64,000 nucleotides of DNA from Chryseobacterium sp. OSA05B (GCF_019970065.1 NZ_JAHXYH010000002.1:992001-1056000); one strand, 5' to 3'. Numbered from the stretch's first letter, positions 33,390 to 43,211 are shown. The notes: a model not told the origin generated them from the sequence alone. Translations and numbers: made by a program.

Positions 33390-34790
33390 ATGGAAAATTT
33401 TGATGTTGCCGTGATCGGATCCGGCCCCGGTGGTTATGTTGCCGCCATAAGAAGTGCGCAGCTTGGTTACAAAACCGTGATCATAGAAAAATATGATACT
33501 TTGGGTGGTACCTGTACCAATGTTGGATGTATCCCCACAAAAGCACTGCTGGATAGTTCCCATCATTATTTGGAAGCTTTCCATCAGTTTGAAGAACACG
33601 GGATAAAGGTGAATGATTTGAAACTAGATTTTCCTCAGATGTACAAAAGAAAATCTGAAGTCGTTTCCAAAAATACAGTCGGCCTCGATTTCTTAATGAG
33701 AAAAAATAAAATTACCCGTTTAAAAGGCACGGCAGGCTTTGTTAATGATTCAGTCATCAAAGTGACGAACGGTCTTGAAATCACTGAAATTACCGCTAAA
33801 TACTATATCATTGCCACAGGTTCGAAGCCGTCATCAATTCCGGGAGTAGATATTGATAAACAAAGGATCATTACTTCTACAGAAGCTCTGTCGTTACAGG
33901 CACATCCAAAATCTATGGTGATCATCGGCGGTGGAGTGATAGGGGTGGAAATGGCATCCATATTCAGCCGCATAGGAACTCAGGTAACCATTCTTGAATA
34001 TGCAGACCATCTGATTGCCGGAATGGACCATGAATTGGGAAAAAGTCTTCATAGAATCCTGAAGAAGGAAGGAATTGATATCCGTCTGGGCCAATCTGTT
34101 TACAAAGCAGAGAATTCCGGTTCTTCGGCCAAAGTCTTTTTTAGAGATAAAAATAATACAGATCAGGAACTGGAAGCAGAATACGTTTTGGTAGCTGTAG
34201 GAAGAAGTCCCTATACAAATGGATTAGGATTGGAAAATACAGGTGTACAGCTTGATGACCGTGGATTTATAAAGATTGATGAAAACAGACAGACATCCGT
34301 TTCGCATATCTATGCCATTGGAGATGTGGTAGGTGGTGCAATGCTTGCCCATAAAGCTGAAGAAGAAGGCGTCCTGGTTGCAGAAACGATCAACGGACAA
34401 AAACGCCATATCCATTACGAACGGATTCCTTCGGTAGTGTATACATGGCCTGAAGTAGCTTCTGTAGGTTTTTCCGAAGAATATCTGAAGAAAAATAATA
34501 TCGCTTATCATATCGGAAAATTTCCGTTTTCTGCCAGTGCCAGAGCAAGGGCATCTATGGATACAGATGGTTTTGCAAAAGTTCTGGTAGATCCGAAATA
34601 CGGGGAAGTGCTGGGTGTTCACATCATTGGAGCCCGAGCAGCGGATCTTATTGCACAGGCTGTCATTGCACAGGAATATGAGGTAACGGCGGAAGATATG
34701 TTCCGTATATCGTATGCGCATCCTACGTACTCTGAAGCCCTGAAAGAAGCTTATTTAATGGCTTCCGGTCAGGGAGCAATCAATATTTAA
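33390..34790 (+). CDS. lpdA: Dihydrolipoyl dehydrogenase (E3), stand-alone
   Basis: 466 residues, full length. FAD site GSGPGGYVAAIRSAQLG, redox disulfide Cys42/Cys47 in GGTCTNVGCIPTKALL, NAD site IIGGGVIGVEMASIFSRIG, second FAD motif HIYAIGDVVGG and the dimer-interface base YAHPTYSEALKEA (His-Glu). It reoxidises lipoamide in 2-oxoacid dehydrogenase or glycine cleavage complexes. No E1/E2 genes are nearby. It is divergent from an HxlR regulator, so it may be an inducible extra E3 or a related redox function. Confidence 0.92.
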   Translation: MENFDVAVIGSGPGGYVAAIRSAQLGYKTVIIEKYDTLGGTCTNVGCIPTKALLDSSHHYLEAFHQFEEHGIKVNDLKLDFPQMYKRKSEVVSKNTVGLDFLMRKNKITRLKGTAGFVNDSVIKVTNGLEITEITAKYYIIATGSKPSSIPGVDIDKQRIITSTEALSLQAHPKSMVIIGGGVIGVEMASIFSRIGTQVTILEYADHLIAGMDHELGKSLHRILKKEGIDIRLGQSVYKAENSGSSAKVFFRDKNNTDQELEAEYVLVAVGRSPYTNGLGLENTGVQLDDRGFIKIDENRQTSVSHIYAIGDVVGGAMLAHKAEEEGVLVAETINGQKRHIHYERIPSVVYTWPEVASVGFSEEYLKKNNIAYHIGKFPFSASARARASMDTDGFAKVLVDPKYGEVLGVHIIGARAADLIAQAVIAQEYEVTAEDMFRISYAHPTYSEALKEAYLMASGQGAINI

Positions 34791-34865
34791 TTTGATAAAG
34801 AGGTTGTTTCAAAAGGTAAATGGAAATTCTGCATGAGTTTTAATCTGTAAGCATTTTTCAGTATA

Positions 34866-34900
34866 AGAATCTGTGCAATCTGCTTGATCTGCGCGAGTTT
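34866..34900 (+). repeat. GATCTGCGCGAG-type repeat, short copy
   Basis: AGAATCTGTGCAATCTGCTT then GATCTGCGCGAGTTT; same first block as at 6526 and 7866. Confidence 0.7.
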
Positions 34901-34922
34901 TTTATCTTTTGAAACAGCTTTT

Positions 34923-35546
34923 TTATTTGGAAGCGGTCTGTGCCGAAGTATCGCAATTCTCACTTTTAAAGTAAACGCCATTATTTTTCGATTCCAGTTT
35001 ACCATTTTTTCTGTTGATCTTTATCAAGTAAGATTCCCTGATTTCAGGACAACCTTTAGACTTTGAAAGATAAAGAGCAATATGTCTGTCCTCCATTTTA
35101 TATGAACTGCCTGCTTTATTGCTTATATCTACGGAAAAACCATACGTTTGAGCCAATAATAGAGCTTCCGGAAGATTATCAACTGTTCCGATGAAATCCC
35201 TCAATTGTTGTTCACTGGAAAAATAAACGGATCTTTCTTTTTTACAGGCAAGAATGTATGAAAAACATCGGTTACCTATACATTTCTGGAAGAAGCCTTT
35301 TTCAGGAAGAGGCTCATTGATGGTCATGAAATCCGGCATCTGGCTTTCATAGATCACTGCTTTTTCAGGATCGGTGTCATTGGTAAGGATTCTCCAGTAG
35401 CCATAGTCTTTATCCGGAACAATAAACGGATACAAATATTCCGTAGTATCCAGAATATCAGGGATCTTCCTGTAATCATCGGGAACCGTGGTCTGTGCAA
35501 AAAACAGATTGGATAGGATCATGGAAGCGAAGACGATGATTTTCAT
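34923..35546 (-). CDS. Secreted hypothetical protein
   Basis: 207 residues from ATG 35546, where the signal peptide begins (MKIIVFASMILSNLFFAQ); the frame opens 7 codons earlier. Mature part without a family I recognise. Five Cys (KCIGNRC, LACKKE, KGCPEI, ENCDT) suggest disulfides. Preceded by a TAnnTTTG element (35565-35572). Convergent with lpdA, followed by a short repeat. Confidence 0.6.
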   Translation of the reverse strand: MKIIVFASMILSNLFFAQTTVPDDYRKIPDILDTTEYLYPFIVPDKDYGYWRILTNDTDPEKAVIYESQMPDFMTINEPLPEKGFFQKCIGNRCFSYILACKKERSVYFSSEQQLRDFIGTVDNLPEALLLAQTYGFSVDISNKAGSSYKMEDRHIALYLSKSKGCPEIRESYLIKINRKNGKLESKNNGVYFKSENCDTSAQTASK

Positions 35547-35564
35547 AAAGGAAGTGCTTTGGGG

Positions 35565-35572
35565 CAAATTTA
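35565..35572 (-). promoter_or_regulatory. -7 element for the secreted hypothetical gene
   Basis: Minus strand reads TAAATTTG (TAnnTTTG), about 18 bases before the ATG at 35546. It supports the shorter start over the upstream Met at 35567. Confidence 0.5.
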
Positions 35573-35589
35573 CGAAAATGGATGAAGAT

Positions 35590-37065
35590 TTATTTTTTAT
35601 CCTTTAAATAATTAGCCGCATTGGTATTATCGGGATTAAGCTTTAATGATTTTTTATAATTCGCAACGGCTTCTTCTTTACGTCCCAATACATCTAATAT
35701 TTCTCCATAACTGTCAAAAACATTGGAACTGTTGGGAAATAATTCTGTATTCAATCTGAAAACAGCCAATGCTTCGTTTTTAAGATTACGGTTCACCATC
35801 TGATAACCCCATGAATTGATCTCATCCTCAGACACTGTGAAGATTTTGTTTTTCTTTTTGATTTTCTGATAAACCGAACCTACATTTTGATACCCGTCTG
35901 TACGAGTTTGTAAGTACAGCATTTTCATGTTGGTACTGAGTCCAAAACCATTTTCAGTTTTCATATCGGGAATATAATATCCTGCAATTTCATCAATGAA
36001 CCATTCAGGATTTGACCCCTGAAGGTTGGTTAAAACTACAATAGACAGGTGATCCTGAGGATACACAAATAGGGCGGAACGCATACCGCCCACAGGGGCA
36101 ACGGCAGGATGTTCAGTTCTGACAACGGTAGGCCATCCCAGGGCATAACCATTCGTGAGTTTATTAAAACCGCCTACATCACCGTTATTGAGTTTTATAG
36201 TTGTGAATAGTTCTGTGATGCTCTTTTTATCCTTAAGCAGTTTTCCTTCCTGTAAAGCGAGAAGCCACTTGCTTAAATCCTCAGCCGAAGAAAGAATTCC
36301 CGTAGCCGTTCGGAAAAAAAGTGGGAAAGTGGCGAAAGCGTTGTGAAGCTTTCCGTCGTTGATCCATTGGCCATCGTTATTGATAATGGTGGAATAGGCG
36401 CCTGCATTGTTCTCAACGATATCGTTGGAATCTCCAAATTGAGTAACAAGCAGCTTGGACGGTTTAAATTGATAATCTTCAATAAATTTTGTGAAATGTA
36501 CTCCGCTCAGCTGCGTAATTATTTTTCCTAAGATAAAGTATCCCGTTTGGTTATAACTGAATTTGTCACCGGGTGAAAACTCCATCGGAAGGGTTTTAAC
36601 GATTTCCCAGTTTTTACTTTCAATGCCTTCGCCCAAAACCTGCTCTTTCTGATCTATATTATTGGGAAGACCGGATGTATTGCTTAAAAGCTGTTTAAAG
36701 GTTATGCTCTTCCAGTTGTCGGGAATATCAGTGATATATTTGGAAATAACATCGTTGGTTTTTAATTTTCCTTGTTCCTGCAGCTGCATAATGGCAACAC
36801 CAACAAATGCTTTTGTCATTGAGTTGATCGAAAATACAGTATTGTTTTTTGTTGGAATCTGATGTTCAATATTAGCCAGGCCATAACTGGTGAGCTGATC
36901 AATTTTATCATTTCTGATGATGGCCAATTGAAGTCCCGGGATCTTCATTTCCTGCATTTTATGCCTGATGAAAGTATCAATGCTGTCAGAACGTTTTTGT
37001 GCGGTATAATCTTTTGGGAAAATAACAAGGATAATCAGTAGAAATGATTTTAACAAGATTTTCAT
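35590..37065 (-). CDS. Secreted serine hydrolase (class C beta-lactamase-like) with TPR tail
   Basis: 491 residues. Signal peptide about 1-22. Beta-lactamase family fold: nucleophile motif SMTK (Ser82-Lys85), Tyr171 in FSYNQTGYFILG (YNQ where most members have YxN), third motif region PVGGMRSALF. Residues 425-491 form one or two TPR units (ALAVFRLNTELFPNSSNVF, EEAVANYKKSLKLNPDN), as in other Bacteroidota serine hydrolases. More likely a D-aminopeptidase/esterase than a resistance enzyme. Periplasmic. Confidence 0.88.
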   Translation of the reverse strand: MKILLKSFLLIILVIFPKDYTAQKRSDSIDTFIRHKMQEMKIPGLQLAIIRNDKIDQLTSYGLANIEHQIPTKNNTVFSINSMTKAFVGVAIMQLQEQGKLKTNDVISKYITDIPDNWKSITFKQLLSNTSGLPNNIDQKEQVLGEGIESKNWEIVKTLPMEFSPGDKFSYNQTGYFILGKIITQLSGVHFTKFIEDYQFKPSKLLVTQFGDSNDIVENNAGAYSTIINNDGQWINDGKLHNAFATFPLFFRTATGILSSAEDLSKWLLALQEGKLLKDKKSITELFTTIKLNNGDVGGFNKLTNGYALGWPTVVRTEHPAVAPVGGMRSALFVYPQDHLSIVVLTNLQGSNPEWFIDEIAGYYIPDMKTENGFGLSTNMKMLYLQTRTDGYQNVGSVYQKIKKKNKIFTVSEDEINSWGYQMVNRNLKNEALAVFRLNTELFPNSSNVFDSYGEILDVLGRKEEAVANYKKSLKLNPDNTNAANYLKDKK

Positions 37066-37191
37066 GGAACTGTTTGTTATAAGACATGGTAAGATAGCTT
37101 TTTATTACATGCCTATAGAGTCTTTTGCCTGAAAATAAATCAGGTTGGAAGAGGTTGTCAGTTAAGCCGATGGATAATCTTCTCATATATG

Positions 37192-37331
37192 ATCTGAAAT
37201 CTGATGTTTGGCATCCGTCATTTTGTTTCTTAGCTCTTGACTAAAATCGAAAGGCTATAATTTCAATCTTCGGCATAATCCCTAATCCCTACAACCTGCC
37301 ACCTAATATCTGCCACCTGCTATCTAAAATT
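37192..37331 (+). repeat. Approximately 140-base dispersed repeat, copy 2
   Basis: Same block order as 28272-28406, with an extra TGCTATC near the end. It lies between the start of the serine hydrolase and the end of a lipoprotein gene, both minus strand. Confidence 0.9.
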
Positions 37332-37333
37332 CT

Positions 37334-37738
37334 CTACTGCAGTACAATTTTATAGTATCCTTTTTCGTCTGTGACATCAATACCTACGCCCGTAAACGTT
37401 AATTTATTGATCTGATAACCATCACAACCTCCTTTAAATTCTGACGAATGTATCGAAAAATTAAAAGTTTTAATATTGGAGGAGAAAATGTAATTTTTTG
37501 TACCATTATAAGCCCCGACATTTTCTAAAATGATCATGTCTTCGGATGTTTTGGTCAATTGTACCCCAACCTGATTTTCATCCTTAATTGAATAAGTAAC
37601 CAGTGTTCCGTTCGTGATGAGATTTTCATTATTAGAATCTACAAACTTGAAAGCTATCGTTTGGGGGGCATTATAGCAATCTTCACCACAGGCTGTTAAA
37701 ATACAAGCCATTAAAAGGAATATAAATATATTTTTCAT
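37334..37738 (-). CDS. Small hypothetical lipoprotein
   Basis: 134 residues. Lipobox LTAC with Cys17, followed by GEDCYNAPQTIAF. Beta-rich mature domain, two further Cys (GGCDGYQ and EDCYN) that could pair. Resembles the small immunoglobulin-like lipoproteins common in flavobacteria, but no family can be named. Single gene on the minus strand. Confidence 0.6.
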   Translation of the reverse strand: MKNIFIFLLMACILTACGEDCYNAPQTIAFKFVDSNNENLITNGTLVTYSIKDENQVGVQLTKTSEDMIILENVGAYNGTKNYIFSSNIKTFNFSIHSSEFKGGCDGYQINKLTFTGVGIDVTDEKGYYKIVLQ

Positions 37739-37840
37739 TGGATTAATTTCTGTGAAAAGTAAAATTAATCATTAAATGGTTGTATTCAAAATTATTGTAA
37801 ACCTGAATGTGATGACGACTCCTGAATATTCCGGAATAGT

Positions 37841-38605
37841 TTACTGATTGTCGTTTACTGTCGAGGGAGTATATAACATATGTTCCACAAACGGAACAAT
37901 TTTATTATGCTCTATCTTTCCTTTGATATAGACAGAATCTCCATTTTTGAATACATATTCTTGCACTAAAATATTTTTCAAACCTTTATAAGAATGATAA
38001 TAATTCTTGATCCACGGATGAACATTTCTAAGTGCATCCATTTTTAGGTTTTCTGAAGTTTTATAAACCCGTATATCGTATTTTTCATGGGCTTTTGCAC
38101 TGTAGATATCTTTAGTGAAATGCGTTTCTCCGCCGCCAAGACTGTCCATAATGCAGAGTTTAAAATCAATGGGGTATAATTTACCGTTGATAGAAAGCTT
38201 TGTCCCTTTTGGATAGCCCGCAACCATATTGTAGTCGAAATTTTCATAAGTTCTATACTGGCCGTAATGGGCCTCAGATGAGGCTATATAGGATTTTACA
38301 TTACCAACACGCAGGAGATAAAGGGCTGCCTCTTCGCCGGATGCAGGGGAAGTTATTGTCTGATCCGCATAGACTGCACATTTCAAAACAGGAAGAGCAG
38401 CGATAGCTTTTTTCTGCTCGTACCGCTCCACGTTTGCGTTTTCTATATAATCGATCCTACTGAAGGCAAAGGACCAGAAGCCCACAAACATAGCTATACC
38501 CACTAAAATAAATAGCGAAAAAACAATTAAGGTGATTTTTAAACCTTTCTTATCGATTTTATTCCCGTTTGTATTGATATTGGCGTTGAAATTGAATTTG
38601 ATCAT
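37841..38605 (-). CDS. Hypothetical membrane-anchored protein
   Basis: 254 residues from ATG 38605 (MIKFNFNANINTNG); an upstream Met is possible. One strong membrane helix at about 24-48 (GLKITLIVFSLFILVGIAMF), then a soluble domain of about 200 residues with strands such as VYIKGKIEHNKIVPFVEHML. The organisation, one helix followed by a domain about surface-exposed strand pairs, resembles DUF3592/GIDE-type proteins, but I cannot assign it. Divergent from ppc. Confidence 0.5.
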   Translation of the reverse strand: MIKFNFNANINTNGNKIDKKGLKITLIVFSLFILVGIAMFVGFWSFAFSRIDYIENANVERYEQKKAIAALPVLKCAVYADQTITSPASGEEAALYLLRVGNVKSYIASSEAHYGQYRTYENFDYNMVAGYPKGTKLSINGKLYPIDFKLCIMDSLGGGETHFTKDIYSAKAHEKYDIRVYKTSENLKMDALRNVHPWIKNYYHSYKGLKNILVQEYVFKNGDSVYIKGKIEHNKIVPFVEHMLYTPSTVNDNQ

Positions 38606-38723
38606 GGAAACAGAAAACTTAGGCGCCAAAACTAATTAATTTTCTTATAAAAAAGTAGAATAATTTTATTCATGGCACTTTATTTTTTTGTCATTTGTCA
38701 ATTCATTTAAAACCAAAATCCAT

Positions 38724-38731
38724 TACATTTG
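38724..38731 (+). promoter_or_regulatory. -7 element placed 4 bases before the ppc ATG
   Basis: TACATTTG matches TAnnTTTG; ATG starts at 38736. As with the helicase gene, the transcript would begin at or near the start codon. An in-frame Met at 38688 lies upstream of this promoter and is rejected as the start. Confidence 0.55.
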
Positions 38732-38735
38732 TTAT

Positions 38736-41270
38736 ATGATACACGACCAACGAGCAGAAAAATTCAGGCAGATCGTGGAGAATAAGTTCCAGATCTACAA
38801 TTCATTATTTATGAGCCTGCCTTATGATAAAATGACCAATATCGGAATGCTTCTTCCGTTCCTTTACGAGGAAAGCCGAAACGGATATGAGGAAGGGAAA
38901 ACCCCTGAAGGAATTGTCGAAGAATTCTTTAAAAACCATACCGATCTTCAAACGGAAGAGCAGAAACTTGAACTGCTTTTTAAGATCATTCAGTACATCG
39001 AAAGACAGGTGGTTTTATTTGACAGTATTGAAGATGCGGCATTTCCAAATCTTCACTCCGAGAGTGACAGCGGAACGGTGACGAATCTTTTTGAACGTTC
39101 CTACCAGGACCATAAGCTTGAAAAAGTGCGTGAAAAGCTGAAAGATTTTACAGTGAAAGTGGTATTCACAGCACACCCAACCCAGTTTTATCCAAGCTCG
39201 GTACAGAGAATTATTCAGGACCTGCGCGGAGCAATTACCAGCGATTCCGTGACACAGATCGATATGCTTTTACAGCAGTTGGGAAAAACTCCTTTTGTCA
39301 ATAAGGAAAAACCAACTCCAATAGATGAAGCGCTTAGTATCATTTCCTATTTGAGATATGTGTATTACGACACGATCGGAGAACTGTTTACGAAGATCAG
39401 AAAGACCTTTGGAAACGGACATTTCCATCTGCATGAAGATATTATTCAGCTTGGGTTCTGGCCAGGCGGTGACAGAGACGGAAATCCATTTGTGACGGCT
39501 GATGTTACAAAAAGAGTCGCAGAAGAGCTCCGTTCCGCGATCCTGAAATCCTATTACAGTCATTTGAAATTTATCAGAAGAAGACTGAGTTTCAGAGGAG
39601 TTTCTGAAGTTTTAACGCAATTGAGCGATGAGCTGTATGGAGCTATATTTAACGGAAAGATAATCACGGCAGATGATATCCTGAAAAAAACGGATGAAGC
39701 AGAAAAAATCCTCGTGAATGAGCACAATTCCCTTTTTTTAGATCTTCTGGCTAATTTCAGAGACCGAGTGAAAATTTTCGGGACTCACTTTGCCACGCTG
39801 GATGTCCGCCAGGACAGCAGGATTCATCAGAAAGTGATCGATGAGGTTTTTGCTAAAGTATTTGAAGGGGCAAAAGCTTCTGAAGAAGAAAAATTCAATA
39901 AACTGATTCAGTTTGGTGAAAAGGTGAATGCGGATCAGTTTGAAGATATTGTTAAAGATACCTTACTGACCGTTTCACAGGTTTCCGAAATTCAGGATCT
40001 GAATGGGCAACGAGGAATGAACCGCTACATTATTTCCAATTCCGATGCCGTAAAAGATGTCATGAATGTCTATGCATTTTTTAAGATCTGCGGTTATCAG
40101 GATGAAGACATTAAAATGGACATTGTTCCACTTTTTGAAACCATGGAAGGTTTGGCCAATTCTGAGAATGTCATGAATGAGCTTTATCAGAATCCTGTTT
40201 ATAAAAAGCACCTTGAACGCAGAGGAAACCAACAGACGATTATGCTAGGTTTTTCAGACGGAACAAAAGACGGTGGATATCTGAAGGCCAACTGGGAGAT
40301 TTATAAGGCTAAAGAAGTCTTAACTAAACTTTCCGTTCAGAATGGAATTAAAGTCGTATTCTTCGACGGCAGAGGTGGGCCACCGGCAAGAGGCGGTGGG
40401 AAAACCCACGATTTCTATGCTTCACAGGGAAATACCATTGCCAACAATAAAATCGAGCTGACCATCCAGGGACAGACTATTACCAGCATTTTCGGAAATA
40501 AAGAACAAGCCAAATACAATTTTGAACAGCTTCTGACCGCCGGAGTAGAAAATGATGTCTTTAAAAATTCAAAAAAAGACCTGACAGAAAAAGAAAGAAA
40601 ACTGATCGCAGAGCTGGCTGATATCAGTTATAAAAAATACTCCGATCTGAAAGCTCACCCTATGTTTGTGCCATATCTTCAGGAAATGAGTACCCTGGAA
40701 TATTATGGTAAAACAAATATCGGAAGCCGCCCGTCAAAAAGAGGAAACGGTAGTGAACTGAAATTTGAAGATCTCAGAGCGATTCCGTTTGTCGGTTCAT
40801 GGTCGCAGCTGAAGCAGAATGTTCCGGGATTCTTCGGGTTCGGATTTGCGATGCAGCAGATGAAAGAACAGGGAAGGCTGGATGAGGTAAAAGAGCTGTA
40901 TAAAGGTTCTGATTTCTTTAAAACCTTAGTGCTGAACTCTATGATGAGTATGAACAAATCGTATTTTCCGTTGACTTATTACATTAAAAACAATCCAAAG
41001 TTCGGTGCATTCTGGAATATATTATTTGATGAATATACGCTTTCAAGAGATATTATGCTTGAACTGACCGGATTTAAAATGCTGCAGGAAGAAGATCCGC
41101 TGTCCAGAAAATCAGTGAAGATTCGGGAGAAGATTGTGCTTCCGCTGTTGAGTATTCAGCAGTATGCGCTGATGAAGATCCAGAAGGGAGAAGGCAATAA
41201 AGAAGCTTATGAAAAGCTGGTGACCAGATCATTATTTGGAAATATTAATGCGAGTAGAAACTCTGCTTAA
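38736..41270 (+). CDS. ppc: Phosphoenolpyruvate carboxylase
   Basis: 844 residues. Carboxylates PEP with bicarbonate to give oxaloacetate, replenishing the TCA cycle. Catalytic motifs: VVFTAHPTQ (His near 143), GFWPGGDRDGNPFV, MLGFSDGTKDGGYLKANW, and the mobile loop FDGRGGPPARGGG. It belongs to the Bacteroidota-type PEPC, shorter than the enterobacterial form. The start at 38736 is chosen because a TAnnTTTG element lies just before it. Followed by an intrinsic terminator; monocistronic. Confidence 0.93.
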   Translation: MIHDQRAEKFRQIVENKFQIYNSLFMSLPYDKMTNIGMLLPFLYEESRNGYEEGKTPEGIVEEFFKNHTDLQTEEQKLELLFKIIQYIERQVVLFDSIEDAAFPNLHSESDSGTVTNLFERSYQDHKLEKVREKLKDFTVKVVFTAHPTQFYPSSVQRIIQDLRGAITSDSVTQIDMLLQQLGKTPFVNKEKPTPIDEALSIISYLRYVYYDTIGELFTKIRKTFGNGHFHLHEDIIQLGFWPGGDRDGNPFVTADVTKRVAEELRSAILKSYYSHLKFIRRRLSFRGVSEVLTQLSDELYGAIFNGKIITADDILKKTDEAEKILVNEHNSLFLDLLANFRDRVKIFGTHFATLDVRQDSRIHQKVIDEVFAKVFEGAKASEEEKFNKLIQFGEKVNADQFEDIVKDTLLTVSQVSEIQDLNGQRGMNRYIISNSDAVKDVMNVYAFFKICGYQDEDIKMDIVPLFETMEGLANSENVMNELYQNPVYKKHLERRGNQQTIMLGFSDGTKDGGYLKANWEIYKAKEVLTKLSVQNGIKVVFFDGRGGPPARGGGKTHDFYASQGNTIANNKIELTIQGQTITSIFGNKEQAKYNFEQLLTAGVENDVFKNSKKDLTEKERKLIAELADISYKKYSDLKAHPMFVPYLQEMSTLEYYGKTNIGSRPSKRGNGSELKFEDLRAIPFVGSWSQLKQNVPGFFGFGFAMQQMKEQGRLDEVKELYKGSDFFKTLVLNSMMSMNKSYFPLTYYIKNNPKFGAFWNILFDEYTLSRDIMLELTGFKMLQEEDPLSRKSVKIREKIVLPLLSIQQYALMKIQKGEGNKEAYEKLVTRSLFGNINASRNSA

Positions 41271-41281
41271 TTGATAACAAC

Positions 41282-41311
41282 AACGCCTTTCGATTGAGAG
41301 GCGTTTTTTTG
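41282..41311 (+). terminator. Terminator of ppc
   Basis: AACGCCT (41282-41288) pairs with AGGCGTT (41299-41305), then a T-run. Confidence 0.83.
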
Positions 41312-41361
41312 TTTAAACACACATGTACTCACCATTGAGCACAATGATTTTGTGGATGGTT

Positions 41362-41430
41362 TTAGATTTTGGCTGAAGCCGTTGGTTGATTATTAAAGAT
41401 AAAACGGGCTAAAGCCCGTTCCTATTGAAT
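41362..41430 (-). repeat. Palindromic dispersed repeat (GGGCTTTAGCCC type), copy 2
   Basis: The reverse complement shows TTCAATAGGAACGGGCTTTA, GCCCG and then CGGCTTCAGCCAAAA, the same layout as 6388-6455. Hairpin CGGGCT-AA-AGCCCG at 41405-41418. Confidence 0.8.
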
Positions 41431-41445
41431 ATATTGGGTGCAGTA

Positions 41446-41480
41446 AAAATCTGTGTCATCTGAGCAATCTGTGGGAGATA
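41446..41480 (+). repeat. TCTGTGTCATCTGAGCAATC-type repeat, short copy
   Basis: Divergent copy of the first block of the 6526 repeat: AAATCTGTGTCATCTGAGC, AATCTGTGGGAGA. Confidence 0.55.
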
Positions 41481-41606
41481 AAAATAGCATTGTTAGCTTT
41501 TATTACCATTAAAAATGGAATAAATTTCATTTTCTGTAACTTCTGTGACAGGTTCAAATTTGCGATATTTGTGCAAAATATCAGTGGAATTTGTGTTTAA
41601 AAAAAA

Positions 41607-43211
41607 CTATTCCTTAAGGAATTTCTCATAAAAAACCCGATCCTTCATCTGAATTTTCAGATAATACGTTCCTTTCGGGAAATCTTCTACTTTTATAGAT
41701 TTCAGTCCGGTATTTTTTCTGATCAGTTTTCCTAAATTATCATAGACTTCCAGCGATTGGATCTCCTCTTCAGAAGCAATGTTCAGAATATTTTTTACTG
41801 GATTCGGGAAAATGGCAAATTTTTCTTTTTTCACGATATCAGAAGTATTCAGCACCTGGTTGTAAACGCTTCCAAAGTTCAGAATACCATAGCCCATCTG
41901 GTCCGTATGACCCGGATAAAGAGAAGCGGTCTGTCTCAGTTTCGTTCTCATCTGTTCCCTGTTCATAGAAGGAAAAGCCTGGATGAAACATGCGACACCA
42001 CCTGCAGCAATTGGAGTGGCAATGGAAGTTCCGTTGACAGAGGTTAATGTGCTGTTATTAACGGTTGCAGAAGCTGTTCCTCTTGCACTTGCATCCGGTT
42101 TTACTACACCTACGGAGTTCGGGCCATACGATGAAAACCCGGATGAATTTCCTGCAGAGTCTACTGATCCTATTGTGAAAACTTTGACATTGTCGGCTGG
42201 GGTCAGCAGGTAGTGCCATGGCTGTACGCCAGAATTTCCTGCAGCGGCGAGAACAAAAATTCCTTTATTGGCAGCTATTTCAGCGGCTCTTGCGATGAAA
42301 GAAGTGGTTCCGTTCAAATCGGAATAGGTATAGCTGTATCGGGGGTCATCAAAAATATTGTAGCCAAGAGAAGCTGTGATAATATCAACACCTTTTCTGT
42401 CTGCTTCTTCGGCTGCTTCTATCCAGTACAATTCCTCTTCAGGGACTTCACCTACAGCGTTTTCACTGCGATAAAGATAAAAATCGGCATCAGGAGCGGA
42501 TCCTACAAAAATATCTTTAATATAGCCTCCAATGGCACCAAGAACTGCAGATCCATGATTGCTGATGGAGGTATCATAGACATTATTGGTTTTGGTCACA
42601 AAATCATACACCGCTTTGATCTGATTATTGGTACGTATTCTTTCAAAAGCGGATCCTGTATTCACATAGGGAAATCCTGCATCAATAACCGCGATGGAAA
42701 CGCCTGTTCCTGTAAATCCTGCCAGATGAAGAGGCCTCACATTGATCTGATCGATCTGTGCAGAACCGGAGCCGTAATCAAAAACGGTAAGGTTTTTTTG
42801 TGTTTCGGAAGAGGTATTCCATTTGCCATGGGGGGCTGTTTTGGTAACGGTCGAATTGTTTCTGGCAAAACGTCCTACTGATGACACGTAGGGCTGTGCC
42901 TGAAGAATAGTTATCTGTGCCGGAGTGGCATTGACCGCGGCACCATTGAGCCATTTGGAGTAATCAGTAACGGTAAAACCAAGATTCTGAAGGTTCTGAA
43001 TATAGGACTGTTCGATGGGAGCATCCTGATCATTGAGCGGAATACCCAGCGAAGTACGTCTGTTAAGGGATTTTTGGGTCAGTTCTGAAAGCGGATTGGC
43101 GTAAAAAGCAGCTTTGTTCGGTTTGCCTGAAAAATAAACAAAAACAAGCTCTGTCTGCGCATTTGCGGCTGAGTAACCCGCTAAAAGACAAAAGAGTAAA
43201 AGTTTTTTCAT
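41607..43211 (-). CDS. Secreted subtilisin-like serine protease with T9SS sorting domain
   Basis: 534 residues. Signal peptide 1-19. S8 catalytic set: Asp177 (AVIDAGF), His219 (NHGSAVLG), oxyanion Asn326 (AAAGNSG), Ser406 (NGTSIATP). Residues 20-150 look like an inhibitor-type prodomain. The C-terminal about 75 residues are a type A T9SS sorting domain (IFPNPVKNILNI, LEVYDNLGKLI, FPKGTYYLKIQMKDRVFYEKFLKE), so it should be exported across the outer membrane and cut there. Single gene on the minus strand. Confidence 0.93.
   Translation of the reverse strand: MKKLLLFCLLAGYSAANAQTELVFVYFSGKPNKAAFYANPLSELTQKSLNRRTSLGIPLNDQDAPIEQSYIQNLQNLGFTVTDYSKWLNGAAVNATPAQITILQAQPYVSSVGRFARNNSTVTKTAPHGKWNTSSETQKNLTVFDYGSGSAQIDQINVRPLHLAGFTGTGVSIAVIDAGFPYVNTGSAFERIRTNNQIKAVYDFVTKTNNVYDTSISNHGSAVLGAIGGYIKDIFVGSAPDADFYLYRSENAVGEVPEEELYWIEAAEEADRKGVDIITASLGYNIFDDPRYSYTYSDLNGTTSFIARAAEIAANKGIFVLAAAGNSGVQPWHYLLTPADNVKVFTIGSVDSAGNSSGFSSYGPNSVGVVKPDASARGTASATVNNSTLTSVNGTSIATPIAAGGVACFIQAFPSMNREQMRTKLRQTASLYPGHTDQMGYGILNFGSVYNQVLNTSDIVKKEKFAIFPNPVKNILNIASEEEIQSLEVYDNLGKLIRKNTGLKSIKVEDFPKGTYYLKIQMKDRVFYEKFLKE

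Larger units (their letters stand above)
41312..41606. other. Gene-free gap with two repeats
   Basis: Holds the reversed GGGCTTTAGCCC element (41362-41430) directly followed by a TCTGTGTCATCTGAGC-type repeat (41446-41480). The remainder shows nothing else. Confidence 0.7.

Noticed and set aside
42213..42881. 222-codon open frame opposite the subtilase gene
   Set aside because: Antisense shadow of a gene with a complete catalytic triad; Cys/Ser/Gly-rich with no recognisable fold.
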